A stretch of DNA of 64,000 bases, from contig BSYQ01000003.1 of NCBI GenBank assembly GCA_030272585.1, positions 7,626,001 through 7,690,000 of the forward strand, read 5' to 3'. Of the stretch, positions 38,615-49,779 are shown piece after piece. The DNA comes from Bryopsis sp. KO-2023 (lineage: Eukaryota > Chlorophyta > Ulvophyceae > Bryopsidales > Bryopsidaceae). Every line of letters starts with the position of its first letter. Position 1 is the first letter of the stretch. The notes under the pieces are model-generated. The model was not told the origin of the DNA and ran no database searches. It was given only the letters and a program-made list of their open reading frames with translations. The position numbers were made by a program, and so were the translations under genes.

Positions 38615-39621
38615 AATTGGTGTTTGTTTTACAGAAATGTTCATACAGACCCAAATCTGCCCGCGACTCTTCGCTTTCACATATAGCCGCAAAATCTAAC
38701 TTCTGAAAAGTAAAAGAAAACTTATCGACCCCACGGTCGACAAGTAAGATCCCAGTTCTTCTTCACTCCAAGTAAAAAATGCCCGAGGGGCTCTAGCTGC
38801 TCAAGAAAATGGTCCCAAGCAAGGTTGGACGAAGCATAAGCTTCAAATAAAGGTTGTCTCAGATGCTCATATAGACCACAAGAAAAAATAATGTGGTCCC
38901 TGTCCTCCGTATGAAAACCACAATCACACTGGGTGCGTGTAGTACCTAAAACCTTGAACCTACTCAAATACTGATAACACGGAAAATGCCCGGAAAGAAC
39001 TTGGGCCACCAAACTGCTGTGGGGCTTAGCTAACTGCACTGTCCAACACTGTGTGTGTGTGTGTGTGTGTGTGTGCGGATCGAGTTCTGACATTTTGATA
39101 GCTCCAAATAATTGTCATGATTCGAATTCGACAGGCACCTCTAATAAGAAATTTCGCCACCAAAAAAGAATCCATTATGCTCAACTAAGGACACTGGATG
39201 AATTCCGCCACATTACCTCATCTCCTGGCTTCAAATGAGACAATCCCCATCCATAAGCAACCAAATTGATCGCCTCAGATGCATTCCTAGTGTACACGAT
39301 TTCGCTGGGACTGGCTGCATTGATGAATTTTGCCACTTTCTCTCTGGCTCCCTCGTACGCTGTTGTGGCCTGGGCACTCAATGTGTGCACGCCTCTGTGC
39401 ACATTTGAATTGATTTTCGAGTAGTAAGATAACAAAGAGTCCAGCAACACTTGAGGCTTTTGGGAGGTGGCCGCATTGTCAAAATACACTAATTTTTTCC
39501 CGTTGATTTCTTGATCCAGCAATGGAAAATCTTGTCGAATCGATTCCCCTAGGCTTGTGGAAGGTGCTGCAACCTGGGCATTCATCCCCACAAATGCTTT
39601 AGAAATCGTAAGAAGTGCCAT
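36768..39621 (-). CDS. SUFS: Cysteine desulfurase, SufS/CpNifS type
   Basis: PLP enzyme that takes sulfur from cysteine for Fe-S cluster assembly, by homology the plastid SUF pathway. Six exons join in frame: 39621-39217, 38513-38391, 38147-37913, 37709-37477, 37282-37159, 36937-36768; 429 residues. Landmarks: [37 protein letters not shown] lysine Lys243 in [35 protein letters not shown] and active-site Cys383 in [13 protein letters not shown]. The last motif is the group-II form. Only about 22 residues precede the conserved core, short for a transit peptide, so an upstream exon may be missing. Intron 1 holds a LINE remnant. Confidence 0.95.
38584..38612. repeat. (TG)n microsatellite, 3' side of the LINE
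   Basis: About 14 TG units directly abut the end of the LINE remnant. On the LINE strand this is a (CA)n tail. Confidence 0.85.
38613..39049 (-). mobile_element. 5'-truncated LINE (non-LTR retrotransposon) remnant
   Basis: About 437 bases in intron 1 of SufS, same strand as the gene. The minus-strand frame includes [20 protein letters not shown] then [17 protein letters not shown]. This Cys-x-Cys...His...Cys arrangement is typical of the C-terminal tail after reverse transcriptase in I/Jockey/RTE-type LINEs (for example CxCG..ETxxHxxxxC). It then ends at a stop near 38722. No reverse transcriptase domain is present. (TG)n repeats flank it on both sides. Confidence 0.6.
39050..39075. repeat. 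(TG)n microsatellite, 5' side of the LINE
   Basis: About 13 TG units in the same phase and orientation as the tract at 38584-38612, next to the other end of the LINE remnant. Confidence 0.85.
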
Positions 39622-40514
39622 TCAAATTCACTTCAACATCTTAACTAGATCAATCGGGTAATGTGCAGGAAACTATATTCATCCTACAGTAACCTTGATG
39701 ATCAAAGGAAAAGATACAATATTGATTGCCCATGTAAGTGTCACATTCCCCAACGAGGGGACAGGGCCATACAGCAGGGCTGCACTATCTCGCTACTGGG
39801 AATTTCCACTGGAACATTTCATATCCATATGGAGCCCTATATTTTTGGACGAATGGTGGGTCGATCTGAATTTATGCCTTTTGCACTCCTGGTCTTGAGG
39901 CTTCCAACTCACCGCTTGAACCGATATTTGCCTTCGACATCGACTGGGAGCCCTGCCTGGAGGTCTGTAGACGTCCAGAGCGGCCTGGACACCATGCGGA
40001 GATACTCTTTTCCCTAAAAATGTAGTCGACATCGAGAAAATCCCGCAACGAACTTTGAAAATCGAATACAAATGAATACCACCCCCCAAATCGAACCCTG
40101 TAGTATGTTCTTTGATTGCCGACGTCAGCCAGGGATTGGATTTGAGGGTAAATCCAGCAAAGGGAAACGGGACGATCAGAAATGCAGATCGCTTCCTGCT
40201 CCAGCAGATGCCCTCGGCCACCAGGGTACACGGCACGAATTCGATGTTCTTCTAAACCTCATGTCAAGGTGGCGGCCAGAGTGCCTCGATGTCAAGGTTC
40301 GATTGCGAATATTAACCACAACATGGATGAGCGATGCTTTTCAATTATATCAGCCACCGTTCATGTTTTTTCACAAGGAACAAAGAGTCTGTTTTCGAAT
40401 AAAACTGGCGACCATTTGTTCTTTACCAGAAAAAGAACTAGAATTGTCAGGAAATGTTGAAGCTAGATTCGGTGTGGTGTGGCGTGTTGATATGTACTCT
40501 CTTTCATTCTCAAG
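39622..40514 (+). other. Probable 5' part of the DUF4346 gene, unresolved
   Basis: Coding-like stretches on the plus strand include one around 39880-39965 (containing PIFAFDIDWEP) and one around 40105-40230 (containing ADVSQGLDLRVNPAKG). Both are flanked by possible splice sites and may be earlier exons of the DUF4346 gene. The junctions could not be joined confidently. Confidence 0.35.
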
Positions 40515-41205
40515 GTTCTGTGCCGGGCCTTGATGCGAAGCTAGATGATGAACTCTCCATGCGCCCTTTGGACCTCGATGAAAGTGGATATTTCATTATT
40601 CGACTGGACAGGGAGGCAAAGGATATTGTTGCTGAACATTACACCAACACTATCAACAAGAATGGTGAGGGGGTCACCGTAGGTTAAAGGATACATGTTG
40701 CCAAATCTTGGCAGAACTGGGTTTTGAGCCCTCAAGTTGGCAGAATCTCATCGGTGGACACCATATTTTGGTTCACTGTGTTATTTTTTTTGGGAGGCTT
40801 TCCTTGTAGGTATTGCCTGCGATCCAGATACTGGAAAGCCTATCCCTTGCACTGCTGGGTACAAACGAGCACCAAGCAATGTCTTTCGGTGAGCTATATA
40901 TGAGTTATATATGAGTTTCTGTGCGATACAATACCAAATTTCTAACAGCATATAATGACTTTTGAAGGCTCATATTCCTCGGGAGTTTTTGTGTTTCAGC
41001 GCTGGTTTGGTGGAGGTCCGTTTGGCATGAGAAGAGTATGTTTGGTTGTGGGTTTAGAGGAAGAACCGCGAAGGAGTTGAGTGTGCTGATTGTGGAAAAG
41101 GAGGACCCTCCGCTTACACGCCTTGAGCACGCAAACTATTTGGGGAGAGAATTTCAAAAAGCTGAGTTTGCTTTACTGGATGGGTCGGAATATGTGCAGG
41201 ACTGA
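40515..41205 (+). CDS. DUF4346-domain protein, C-terminal exons
   Basis: Three exons join in frame: 40515-40664, 40810-40888 and 41058-41205 (stop). They encode LDLDESGYFIIRLDREA, IVAEHYTN, ACDPDTGKPIPC, GRTAKEL and LEHANYLGREFQKAE, ending EYVQD. These motifs belong to DUF4346 (PF14251), known mainly from cyanobacteria and plastid-bearing eukaryotes and sometimes attached to a pterin-binding domain; function is unknown. Upstream, a frame near 40100-40230 ending PSATR before a GTACAC donor looks like a further exon, but the 5' part (39660-40500) is not resolved. A plastid location is inferred from family distribution. Confidence 0.75.
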
Positions 41206-41638
41206 TTGGATTGATAGTGCTCGATTGAGTTTTATCCACATATTTCTTTGACCAGCTTTTGAAGAGGAACGCTGAAATAGGTAACAACAACTGGACATTT
41301 TGTGAGCTGGCTGTTCCAATTGTTGCAACTGAAGCACAGAGTGGCCATGAAAATCCGTTCCATCTGTGAGCTTCATTCCAAACCATTGTATTGAATTCCC
41401 ATAATTCCACCAGAATTTACAATCAGTGTCAAGAGGAGAACCGTTTACAACGTCACAAGGATGTTTCTGAACATGGCTTGCATCGCCACTTTTTAGGTCA
41501 GAGAAGAAAAAGAATGGGTGGAACATTGCTTGGATCGCAATGATCTACGATGGACATGTGCTCCAACGTGAGTGTGGGGGCAGATCAACAAAAACTAGAT
41601 GTTTAAAAATAGAAAGTTCGACCCAATGAAACCTACTC

Positions 41639-41878
41639 CTATCCTGTTCTCCTTCTTTTCTGTTCTTTCAGGCTAGTTTCACGAACTTCAGCCAGGAGCG
41701 GTCGCTTGGGTCTCTTGGTACCTTTTGACCCGAAGGGTTCGACCTGCAACTGATTCTGTTCCTTTTTCTTTCCCCTGTTGCCCCCTCTTTCAAAAAAAGG
41801 CTTTAGTCTCTTCAATGACCCGCCATTTTCATCTTCCCTCCCCACAAGCGTATTAGGTTTCTGTTTCCTCTTTGCCAT
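41639..41878 (-). CDS. Small basic protein, second ORF of a UGAUG overlap
   Basis: 79-codon ORF starting at the ATG at 41878-41876, which overlaps by one base the TGA of the preceding ORF (41880-41878). It is rich in Lys and Arg (MAKRKQKP, GNRGKKKEQ, KRPKRP, EQKRRR), so nuclear or nucleolar localisation is plausible. No family recognised. It could instead be the C-terminal extension of the upstream ORF after an undetected splice or frameshift. Confidence 0.4.
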   Translation of the reverse strand: MAKRKQKPNTLVGREDENGGSLKRLKPFFERGGNRGKKKEQNQLQVEPFGSKGTKRPKRPLLAEVRETSLKEQKRRRTG

Positions 41879-42336
41879 CACTGCCTTCCCTCTTCTAGAA
41901 TCCTTTTCAGAGATGCCGATACAAACTCCTCCATCAATTGGCCTATACCTGTTTCATGTGCTTCCATTATCATTTCCCGCACCTCTTCCAACAGTTTTAA
42001 ATTTGATTTGTGCCTAACATCAGCGTTCCGAGTGGTATCTTGGTCAGGGGCTGAGTTCTCATCAGGAAATTCTGGTGCCTCGTCTCCCCCCTTGGTGCTG
42101 GATTCGTGCCGAAGGTCAGCAAGACATTCCGGTGCTATTTTACCACTGTTGTCCAAATTCTCTGGCGGCTGACTTGGTCCAGCGGGAGTAGTGTCATCAA
42201 TCTCTGTGTCGAGCATGTTTAACATCTTGGAGCTAATAGCTCCAACTTCACAGTTTGCTGAGGAGAATTGAAACTTCGATAAAATACTTTTCTCGTCTAC
42301 CCCCAGATTTAGAAGAAGCCTTAATGCATATTGCAA
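41878..42336 (-). CDS. Acidic helical protein, unknown, 3' exon
   Basis: Minus-strand frame of about 150 codons ending in TGA at 41878. The start of the exon is uncertain; there is no good ATG at its beginning, so upstream exons probably exist between 42350 and 42840, where a frame with DVPDVSFSVSLNDGLSNHSD is open. The C-terminal third (KLLEEVREMIMEAHETGIGQ, LMEEFVSASLKRILEEGR) is strongly helical; the middle is acidic and Pro-rich. No family recognised. Arranged head to head with the BET gene. Confidence 0.5.
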   Translation of the reverse strand: MQYALRLLLNLGVDEKSILSKFQFSSANCEVGAISSKMLNMLDTEIDDTTPAGPSQPPENLDNSGKIAPECLADLRHESSTKGGDEAPEFPDENSAPDQDTTRNADVRHKSNLKLLEEVREMIMEAHETGIGQLMEEFVSASLKRILEEGRQ

Positions 42337-42844
42337 ACATTATTCTGCATCCCTTGGTAACGTGAGCACACATTCCAATATATCGACTCCAGTAAAGTGT
42401 ATCCTGATCAACGCAACACAGTGCAACATACGTCTCTGACGTCAAACGCGCAAAGTCGCTGTGGTTTGAAAGACCATCGTTCAACGAAACAGAAAACGAA
42501 ACGTCAGGGACATCCCTGAAAGACGTCCAGGACGTCGACTCCAACCTCAACGATCTGGTCCGATAGGAAACAGTGAAACATACGTGTCTGTTGTGAACCG
42601 CGCAACAGGTTGAAGAGTGGCTTTGCTTTCAGCACGGGACAGGAGTCGTCGAGACTGCTGGCGATGCAGTTGACAGGAGTTGTGTCAACTGGGGCGTGAG
42701 TGTGCTTGCCACCTTTGAGATTCTGGCATTCAGCACAGAGTGGGTCCCGTTGGACACCCTGCTTGTCCATATAGGGCGACTTCTGCCGACTATGGGATAG
42801 CCCAACGTCATAGCAAACCTGTTTGGGGCTGTGTAAGGCCAATC

Positions 42845-45585
42845 ATGACGCAGAATTCCAACAAGTGCATACTTCGCCTCGATAGCGGGGCGCTGATCGG
42901 CCCTTCAGACGCCTTGGGGCTTACGCAAGGCGTCAATACAACAGTGAGCGAAACTCGCAGTCTCATCGATCGATGCAAATTATCCTCGACAGTGCGTCCA
43001 TCCTGCAATCAAAAGACGTCGATTCGATACAGTCAAAGCACCCATCGGATTGAAATATCTCAAAGACACCAGAAGAACGCCAAGGAGAAACAGTTGGCTA
43101 GGAAAATGGGTTCTTCGAAAGTTTTGTGACCTACGCCTGGTTTGCTGCAAATGGATCCTGGTGCAACAACAGGTCCGTTTGTCCGTCGAAGAGGCCCACA
43201 GAGCAAGGAGGATCACGCCCGCGGATCTGCACCGACTACAGACGCTGGTTCGACAGGCGAGACTCGTTAGCAAGAGCCGAAGCGAGGACGCGGTATGCAC
43301 CACTACTGTATCTCGAGCGGTTATCCACACCAACTGCGCTTGGTTTTCCTTTCCTTGCGTTGTTCCGTCGGGAGGCTTTTCAACGTTGGCTCATTGACCT
43401 TCTTTTGCGGCAGGAAAATTGGCCACCCCTGAAACGCCCTCGTCGGAATAAAGAATCAGGTGGGAATTGACGACTTTCAGATGCACCATCTTTTTTCTTT
43501 GTTCGTAACGCGAAGTGTGGATATGAAAATTTCCAGTCGAATACACCAACAGATCAATTCAAAGGATGCAAGTCCTTGACTTGGCACAGGGAATGGATAT
43601 TAAATTTTGAACGTTTTTCGTTCGCGCTGCAGAACTTCCCAAGGAACCGCGTGGTCAAGCTCCCTTCTATGCTAAGGTACAGGCAGATGCGACCCTTTTG
43701 TCGATTTTTGCAAGTTTTCTTGTTTTTGGTCTACTTGTTTTGGTCTACTTGTGTTAATGGGCCACCAAATATGATGGTAAAACTGATATTGTTTTACCAT
43801 CATATTTGGGATCCATTGATAAAAGGAAAATGAAATGCCCTGACAATTTTCAATGACACCGAATTCAACATGGGAGTCAAAATCGAGCCTCTTCTATTTT
43901 CTGTGCACCAGTGCTTGCGAGTTTTGGAAAAGGTGGTGGTCTCCATGGGGATTCATGGCGCCACTTTCACTCAGCCGGTTGATCAGAGGGAGGTGCCTGA
44001 CTACTACCAAATCGTGAAAAATCCTGTGGACCTCGGAACGATCAAGCAAAGGCTGCTGGCTGGTGTCTACCAAACTCCCCAGGAATTCGAAAATGTACGT
44101 TGCTAGGATATTTTTAGAATCCTCATGCCAGATCCCACTTGGTATCGTGAAGGGGGGATGAGTTCTTGACATTCCTACAAAATGACACTGTGTTTTTCTT
44201 CTTTTTCTTTCGATGCAAGCCTTAGTCATTCATTTTGTAAAAATTGGCAGGATGTTCGGTTGGTTTGGTCCAACTGCTTCTTGTACAACAAGAGAGGCTG
44301 CTTCGTCGATGGGCTAGGGAGAAAAGCAGAGGCAACCTTTAACAGATCCTGGGCCATGTCAGGTCTCGGTTCCCCTCAATCATTGACTTCTGCTGGAAGG
44401 GCTAGATCGAGTGGCCGAGGTAGAGGCGGTAAAAGAGGAAGAACCCCCTCTACTAAACACCACACAAAGGTGGGATCTGCAAAAATTGAAACAACCAATG
44501 TATCTTGCGTCGATAGAGATCGTTTATGTGTTTTCTAAGATTTTGCAAGAAGGGAATCTGTGCCGGGGGGGGGAGGGGTCAGGATTGTTGGGGTTCGTGT
44601 TCTCATTCTGTTGTTTGGAGAAACAGATGATGGATGGTTCGCCGCTTGGTCCATTGGAAAGCCACTTTAAAGGCATTCCTGCTGCTGGTGGTGCTTGTAT
44701 TCGGCTCCAAATGACCACCACAGGAATGCAAGATTTAGTGGATGGAATCACATCCATCATAGGCAGAGACAAAGATGCTCAACAAGGTGAGTGTGGGCTT
44801 GTTTTTCTCTGTCACAAATCCACACCTCTCTGGGTAGATTCTGATTTTCTTGTTGACACATCTATTTTTGCTGGGTTTAATTTTGAGTATGGAATGAAGT
44901 ATGAGTTTGAATGACTTTGGGGAAAAGAATGTTATATGATTTTATGGATGCTTGATTTCTGATATTTCTTGAGAACAACTGGACGTAAGGGTGTTTGGTG
45001 GATTTTGGCACGTTTTCCCTTGCTTGTCTCATCCTCTGATTGGTGTAATTTATATACATTTTCCGCAGAGATTCTAAACCTGGTGAAAGAAAGCAATCCA
45101 GTAGACGAAGAAGAAGGTGAAGTCGAGCTGGACATCGGCGAATTGGACAATGAAACACTGTGGAAATTGAAAGACTACATCGATAGATATAGACACCACG
45201 AAAGACTCTATGGCCCCAAAGAACCAAGCTGTGGAAAGGTGGTTGTAAACAAGGTCAGTAGAGACACACTAGTTATTTTGAAAACTTGGACCCTATTCCC
45301 AGCATATAGCGAAATTTGCTTTTTTTATAAATTGAATAAAAAATATACTGTATGTATATAAAAAAAAAGGTGGTCCACAGAGAGAGAGAGACCGAAATAT
45401 CGTACTGACATTGCCTGTCAAAAAAAGGGGCTCGTGGTTCTGGCAATCGCTGGGTAGAATATCAATGTCTTATCCTGTGCCCCCCACTACTTATTTGGCT
45501 GTAGATATGTCAATATTGCCTTGTGGGTGTTTCTCAGGACTCAAGCTCAGACTCTTCATCGTCAGATTCATCCGACTCAGACTGA
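42845..45585 (+). CDS. BET/GTE-type bromodomain protein
   Basis: Chromatin reader that binds acetylated histones. Nine exons join in frame: 42845-42943, 43173-43292, 43414-43459, 43633-43676, 43912-44094, 44251-44469, 44627-44786, 45069-45253, 45538-45585; 367 residues. One bromodomain (about 104-205): FTQPVDQREVPDYYQIVKNP, DLGTIKQRL, and acetyl-lysine Asn177 in CFLYN. The WPF shelf is changed to ATF. An Arg/Gly-rich basic stretch follows (GRGRGGKRGR), then a NET/ET domain (about 291-335; ESNPVDEEEGEVELDIGEL, DNETLWKLKDYI) and a Ser/Asp SEED tail (DSSSDSSSSDSSDSD). This one-bromodomain-plus-NET layout is that of plant GTE proteins. Exon 1-2 assignment rests on phase-0 junctions only. Confidence 0.85.
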
Positions 45586-45873
45586 TTCGAACAGAAATGG
45601 ATACGTCAAGATTCACAAGCTGTGAATTGCAAACGAAACAATAGATGTGGGACTGCAACGGAAAAGAAAGCTCAATGAGCCAACCTGTATTCGTGACTGC
45701 GCTGTAAAACAAAAACAAGAACTTGTACATTGATGCTCTGTAGAAAGATTCTAAGAAAGAATTGGGAAAATCGAATTTCAGGAATGGAGTGGGGGGGGGG
45801 GGCACCAACTCTCAAAATGTCAACCTGAAGAAAAAAGAGGAAAGAGGAAATGATAATATGAATTGATGAAAAC

Positions 45874-46215
45874 TTAACGATTTCTTTTCTTCTGTTTGGG
45901 TGAAAAGTGCTTGAAGAAACGAACTAAAAGTGAAAGGGCAAAGCCGTCTTGTGTGTCATTCCCCAAATCGAAAATCAGATTCGATCGGAGGCGAATCGTA
46001 TCAAGGCAGACAGCACATGTGGACTTCTTTTTTCCCTCGTGGAAAGCGGCGATGCGCACGTGGATCATGGAGATCGCTTGGTGAACCACCTCCCCCATAG
46101 TTTCGCACTTCCTCGTCGTGACGACTTCCGCATCCCTCACTGTCCTCTTTCCAGCACAGCTTTCACCGTAACGCCATGGCTTCTCTTCAGAATGCGCAGG
46201 TTTGTAATACGCCAC
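45874..46215 (-). CDS. Open frame of about 113 codons, unknown
   Basis: Minus-strand frame, overlapping on the opposite strand the first exon of the RIQ-like gene. It contains CAVCLDTIRLRSNLIFDLG and a basic end (FSPKQKKRNR). No splice support and no recognised domain. It may be chance; I list it because it is open over the full stretch between two plus-strand genes. Confidence 0.2.
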   Translation of the reverse strand: MAYYKPAHSEEKPWRYGESCAGKRTVRDAEVVTTRKCETMGEVVHQAISMIHVRIAAFHEGKKKSTCAVCLDTIRLRSNLIFDLGNDTQDGFALSLLVRFFKHFSPKQKKRNR

Positions 46216-48019
46216 CTTTTTGTTTCAGCTTCCACGACTTTGAGTATCGAAATCTCCTGTATGGTGGTGTCCTGTCGTTGCCCTGTCTGTGTATAGAGCG
46301 CGATGTCTAGTCTTGCCGATGGGTTTCGTGAGTTGTGGGAAACGTTTTTCTGTTCTTCGCTCGATTTACCGATATTTTGAGGTTGGGGAGTCCCACCAAA
46401 CTGTTCGTTGCTTATCTTCCTTTTCTGTGCGCACTCTATCCTATGAATAGAGTGTTGCTCAGAATAAAGTGAATTCCTGGGGAGGGGTTCAAAGTGCTGC
46501 ACCTGGCCAGAATTCCAAATTTATAAAACTGTAACTCTATGACTCAGCAAAGAATCTGGAGTTTCAATAATTTTATATTGGGGAATTCAAGACTGTGGTT
46601 GATTGGTTGTGTTTGGGTTTGCAGAATGTGAAATCCTTTACACAGAGTGTTGGAGGACAGGCTCTGCAGGGAAAGTCAACGACTTCCCGTCTGCCAGCTA
46701 GCCGGCCCATGCGTCTTGTCACCACCAATGCGACCGTCAAACTCAAAGCACCATCCTCCAAGAAAACCGGCACTATGAAAGTGCAACCAACTTCTTCCAA
46801 GGTGGGGCGGGAATATCCATCTGCCAATTCTGCAAAGCCAGGCAACAAAACTGGTCAATATTTCTGAGCATATCTGCTTTCTGATGTTGAGAACTGCTTT
46901 GGAGCTAGACAGTGAACACCAGCATTAAGGAGCATTGTTTTTCGTGGGTGTGTGTGTATCTTGTTTAATTGGTTGATAATTGCTGTGCAGACAAAATCCA
47001 TTGAACTTTTCAGCAAGCTGTCCCTTGGAAAGAAAAAGGGGACCTACAGAACCAAGGAAGTAGGAAAGGCAGCACCGAAACTGCTCAGCAGGTGGGCATT
47101 GTTTTGGAAAAAGACACACCTTCAAACTCGCATCTTATCAATGGCAGACACCCCGCTTGAGCGAGCAACAGGATAACCTTTTTGTGGGTTTGGTTGGTTA
47201 TGTAAAGAGTGGCCCTTGAGGGTTTTCTTATTTAGGGTGTATTTTGTGTTGGAAAAAGTTGATTGGGAAACATGAATAGAATATGTTCTTGTTTTTATTT
47301 TGTAGCATTGAGCAGCTTAAGCTCTTGTCCAAGTTGGAGCAGGCTGGTCTTTTGTCAAAGATCGAAAAGAGTGGACTGACGCTCTCAAAGATTGAAAGCT
47401 TGGGCCTGCTGTCAACTGCCGAGAAGCTCGGCCTGTTGTCGGCAGCAAATGACAGGTGCTGCTGAATATCACGACTTTCCTGTTTATCTGTGTATGAGGG
47501 GAAGAGTTTGGGGCCAAGTCAAAATTTGAATTACTCTTTGTGGGTGGGTGGGTGTGTGTGTGGGGGGGGGGGGGGGGGACAAAAAATTATCATAAAAATA
47601 TCTTTATACATTTTATTGATAAACAAAATATTTTGGGGCATGGATGCCGAAATTTGTGTTTTCAGGGGGGAGGATGGCATGTGAGTGGTTTTCCTGCGTA
47701 GAAAATTTCTGATACTTGAAGATTTCAAAACTGGGCTATGAATGTCTGATAAGGGGATGGGGAGTGAGGGTGACACCTTCCTTTTCTGCTTACTTATGCG
47801 AACTGAACCCTCCCTTCTTGGTTTCACAGGAGCACCCCTGGTGCTGTTTTCACCCTTGCTTTTATTCTTTTGGCTGCTGCGCCAGCTTTGGTGTTCCTTT
47901 TGCCCGATTCCTCCCCTGCTCTCGTCTATGGCCAGTATGTTGCTGCTGGTGTTGCTGCCCTCGGTGGAGCTGCTGCCTTTGGTGGTGCCACCTTCCTTTC
48001 AAAATTGCAGCAGAAGTGA
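46176..48019 (+). CDS. RIQ-like thylakoid membrane protein (DUF1118)
   Basis: Related to Arabidopsis RIQ1/RIQ2, grana proteins needed for normal grana stacking and non-photochemical quenching. Five exons: 46176-46199, 46625-46801, 46991-47091, 47306-47455, 47830-48019; 213 residues. Exons 1-2 encode a chloroplast transit peptide (MASLQNAQ joined to [11 protein letters not shown], rich in Ser, Thr and Arg). The DUF1118 core has repeated amphipathic units: [44 protein letters not shown]. Two hydrophobic, Ala-rich transmembrane helices follow ([18 protein letters not shown] and a [16 protein letters not shown] stretch), then the C-terminus FLSKLQQK. The first exon is only 24 nt but lies in good ATG context and in frame. 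Confidence 0.9.
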
Positions 48020-49779
48020 ATGGAATGATTATTTTTGCTCCCCTTCAGTGAATTTCAATTATGATTATTCTTACTCATGTACGTTCTAAAAAAAAAATTA
48101 TTTCTTCCAAACTGTCTGGGAGTGTTGCCATTTTCTGGCAGGGTTATTCTTGATCCCAAGGGGAGCTGTCATTTTCTGAGAGTGATCTTGGGATATTTTC
48201 TTGTGGTGGACTTGTGAGAGGATGGATGTTGATTTATGATTGATGAATTTCCCTTCAAGTTTCACACAGCTGGCTTAAGCTGAAAATCCTGAAGTGGCTC
48301 TGGAATTCAGCACTACTAAAACCACTGCCCCACTGGCACTCAAAGTGTTCCTGTGAAGAGACACTAGGTTTGTTGGAATGTCTTCATTTGCACATACGTA
48401 GCCCAGAACAGTATGAATATTACAGTTGGGGCAACTTGGGAAGAAAGACTAAGAAAATGACTTCAAGAGATGAAGATCCAACTCAAAAACTCGAATGCTG
48501 TCGAATCCTGCTAAGCGCAGTCTTTCTATGGAGTATGCTGTTGCCCTTTTTCTCCTATTTTTTAAAGAGAAATGGGTTCAAAAATTACTCTCAAGAGAAG
48601 ATCGAGAGCTCGCCCCACTTGTCACCTCGATCATCATCAGTCTTGGAGAGGCCAGAGAACTGTCCAAGGTTCTTGTGCTACATAATGAGTAAACTCACTA
48701 CCCGAGGATATTCCAACTGGCCAACCCACTCCTGACATAGGCCATGTCCCCATTACAACACGCATTCCTTGCCACTATGAATTCTCAACTGTTCACAGAA
48801 TTTTGGGAGTTCAGGATGACATACGCCCACTGCCAAGGCAGATTAGCCTTATTATATTGACTTATTGCAACCAATAAGTAAAGTAAAGTTAAGTTCAGTA
48901 AAGTATTCATACTTAAGTTGGAACGACCAGAATAGCGGACAGGCATAAAAAGGGTGAAGCCATTGTATTGAACGAACTTTTTGATATGACTTCTTGACAA
49001 TTTCAATACAAACTATATACCATACCCACCAGAACATATGTATGTACCACCTGGGTCACTTTCTCAGTTCATGGGCTTTGAAAGTATATAACTGTGGAAA
49101 TGCTTAAGGGGGTGAGTGTTCTGACCTCACAATATCAGAAAAATGAATCAGAGTAGCAAAGCCCGGGGTGCTTCTGGTTCCAAGCTTTGCAGCACCATTC
49201 TTTGGTCATTGCTGGTGGTCAGAAAAGGTGTTTCAAAGCGATGCTTTCCATCACTCCCACAGTCCACTGAGTTTGAGTTGAAGTATGGCACAGCATGCGT
49301 GTTGATGAATGTCAAAATATATTTACCTATTGAAATCAATTGGTGCACCAAGCCGCCATGATCGTTCAAAAAGACCGATAACCCAAATTCCAAAAAATCC
49401 CAAGAAATTCAATTTCTACCCTTTCTTGTCTCAGACAAAACATCCACTGCGAGTCCAGCACGAGGTTTGGAACTTGATCAACCTAGACGTATCCAAAAAA
49501 CAAAAAAACAAATGTGTCAGCACAACCACCCTTGAAACGATGAACATACAATTTTTAAATTTCCTGAAATAGAGTTCAGCGAGAGAAAATATCAAAAAAA
49601 AGATTAAAGAGGGAGTTTTTTTGGCACCCGACAATTTTCCAGATTGTGAATCCCCCACATGTGATTGTTAAAGCCCTTCTTATTTCAGTTTTCAACAGAC
49701 TCCAATTCAATCATTCAATCCAGACAATCTCTGTTTTGAGTGGGGTAGGAAAATAACGGAACACCCTGGAACGCACCAA
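48020..49779. other. Intergenic, no gene recognised
   Basis: About 1.8 kb between the convergent ends of the RIQ-like and peroxiredoxin genes. The frames present have no splice support or familiar motifs. Confidence 0.45.

Noticed and set aside
38722-39093. The LINE frame as an exon of SufS or a host gene
   Set aside because: SufS exons on both sides join in frame without it, and its Cys/His tail is typical of retrotransposons.
42740-43129. 130-codon plus-strand frame as one exon
   Set aside because: Only its segment 42845-42943 is used in the BET model. A GTGAGC donor there joins in phase to 43173, whereas the rest ends at an early stop with no similarity.
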